Below are positions 34,966 through 35,718 of a stretch of DNA of 35,718 nt, piece after piece (position 1 is the first letter of the stretch; each line of letters begins with the position of its first letter). Below the pieces are notes generated by a model. That model saw only the letters and a list, made by a program, of their open reading frames with translations, did not search any database and was not told the DNA's origin. The translations under genes were made by a program, and so were the position numbers. This DNA is from Kribbella antibiotica (lineage in GTDB: Bacteria; Actinomycetota; Actinomycetes; Propionibacteriales; Kribbellaceae): the NCBI RefSeq assembly GCF_004349055.1, contig NZ_SMKX01000087.1, forward strand, positions 1-35,718, given 5' to 3'.

Positions 34966-35718
34966 TCAACGGTAGGCGGTCCACCCACGTCGCGTCGCCA
35001 GCCAGTCCAGGAACGTCCACGCAGAGAACCTCTGATGCTCGCGCAGCGCCGGTGTGGTGCCGATCGGTGGTGGGTTGTCAGGGTTCTTCAGCATGTACGA
35101 CGCTATGGCCGCGATGAAGCAGTCGAGCTGCTCGGCCGGTACGTCGGCGGTGAGCGGGCTGGTGCGGATCGCCGCGAAAGTGTCGATGCCGTGGTGCTGT
35201 GCGACCGGCAGCAGACCAACCCAGTCCAGCCAGCGCGGTCCGAGCGCCAGCCAGTTCCAGTCGACCGCCCAGCAGGCGCCAGCGGTGTCAATCAGGAGGT
35301 TGTCCGGTCGCAGATCCGTGTGGGCGGCCGCCTCGCCTGTCAGCGCCTCCGGTACGGCGGTCATCAGGTCAGCCAGCTCGGGCAAGACCCGTGGGACCCA
35401 CTCCTGCAGCCCGCGTGGCAGCAGGCGGTCGCCCGACAGGATCTGACTCGGCACCAGCAATGACGATTCGCCGGATTCGAGAGTCTCTAGGAAGGTGCCC
35501 AGCCCGGCGATCGGACTGGGGTCCAGTGCGGCGGCCATCTGCTCGCACCGCTCGGTCACGACGGCAAAGTCCTCGGGCGTCCAAGGCGCGCCCGGCATCC
35601 GCCCAGGCACCCACTCGGACACCACTGCAAACCACGCGGGCTCGGGGGCCGAGTAGGGCGCGGTGGAGTCGGGGGTGGTGAAGCTGGGTTCGATGGCTGC
35701 CACGCGGACGTTCTTCGG
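34966..35718 (-). CDS. Aminoglycoside-phosphotransferase-fold (APH) kinase, 5' end outside window
   Basis: The frame stays open to the right edge, and the visible 250 residues lack a kinase N-lobe with its nucleotide-binding lysine, so the gene starts outside the window (GTG 35703 is an in-frame but too-late start). The catalytic loop HTDLRPDNLLI and the metal motif VDWNW (Asp of the DFG equivalent) are intact, and the C-terminal helical region (LDWVGLLPVAQHHG and onwards) is typical of APH phosphotransferases. Such proteins phosphorylate antibiotics, choline, homoserine or other small alcohols and amines. Resistance should not be presumed. It reads toward fdhD with a 3-base gap. Confidence 0.85.
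   Translation of the reverse strand, partial: PKNVRVAAIEPSFTTPDSTAPYSAPEPAWFAVVSEWVPGRMPGAPWTPEDFAVVTERCEQMAAALDPSPIAGLGTFLETLESGESSLLVPSQILSGDRLLPRGLQEWVPRVLPELADLMTAVPEALTGEAAAHTDLRPDNLLIDTAGACWAVDWNWLALGPRWLDWVGLLPVAQHHGIDTFAAIRTSPLTADVPAEQLDCFIAAIASYMLKNPDNPPPIGTTPALREHQRFSAWTFLDWLATRRGWTAYR

Overview
The window is high-GC DNA from an actinobacterium. GTG starts are common, TAnnnT-type -10 elements can be found, genes overlap by ATGA/GTGA, and the order pgsA-like / DUF881 / small basic protein / DUF881 / gcvH / FHA (GarA) / MerR / DUF151 / MerR / gcvP is the same as the Mycobacterium tuberculosis Rv1822-Rv1832 block as I remember it. The frequent GTACGGCG-type words and the accessory gene content suggest Nocardioidaceae/Kribbellaceae (Kribbella-like). 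That placement is inference. Nothing looks like a phage, IS element, CRISPR array, tRNA or rRNA, so this appears to be chromosomal DNA.

Layout. (1) 1-1829: the tail of an ImuB-type Y-family polymerase converges with an ECF42-type sigma factor and its DGPF/YciI partner on the minus strand. (2) 1979-10972: the conserved block for cell envelope, division and central metabolism. It holds a CDP-alcohol phosphatidyltransferase, two DUF881 membrane proteins flanking a small basic membrane protein, GcvH, a zinc-ribbon/FHA protein, two MerR regulators around a DUF151 protein, then a glycine riboswitch and gcvP. (3) 10973-15460: an array of hairpins, a serine hydrolase, an iron-box-controlled NIS siderophore synthetase, a methyltransferase and a DUF805 membrane protein. 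(4) 15521-18441 (minus): a TldE/TldD protease pair. (5) 18475-20776: a frameshifted remnant, probably of a sensor kinase, divergent from an operon of an ECF sigma factor, a membrane-bound DUF4367-like putative anti-sigma protein and a secreted, membrane-anchored protein of unknown function. (6) 20800-23371 (minus): a secreted protein, a TerC-family membrane protein and an alpha/beta hydrolase. (7) 23516-29096: a complete five-gene oligopeptide-type ABC importer in the order permease C, permease B, ATPase D, ATPase F, binding protein. (8) 29101-30136 (minus): a HAD phosphatase and a GNAT acetyltransferase. (9) 30247-34145: an SbcD-like nuclease and an SbcC/YhaN-like ATPase. (10) 34129-35718 (minus): FdhD and a 5'-truncated aminoglycoside-phosphotransferase-fold kinase.

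How the parts work together. The glycine cleavage genes gcvH and gcvP sit in one neighbourhood, and gcvP has its own glycine-sensing leader. The FHA and MerR genes between them belong to the metabolic and division control circuit known in related actinobacteria. The least understood parts are the sigma/DUF4367/secreted-protein operon, the hook-less SbcCD-like pair, the hairpin cluster after gcvP and the orphan siderophore synthetase. I see no clearly new large system. These four are the places that repay a second look.
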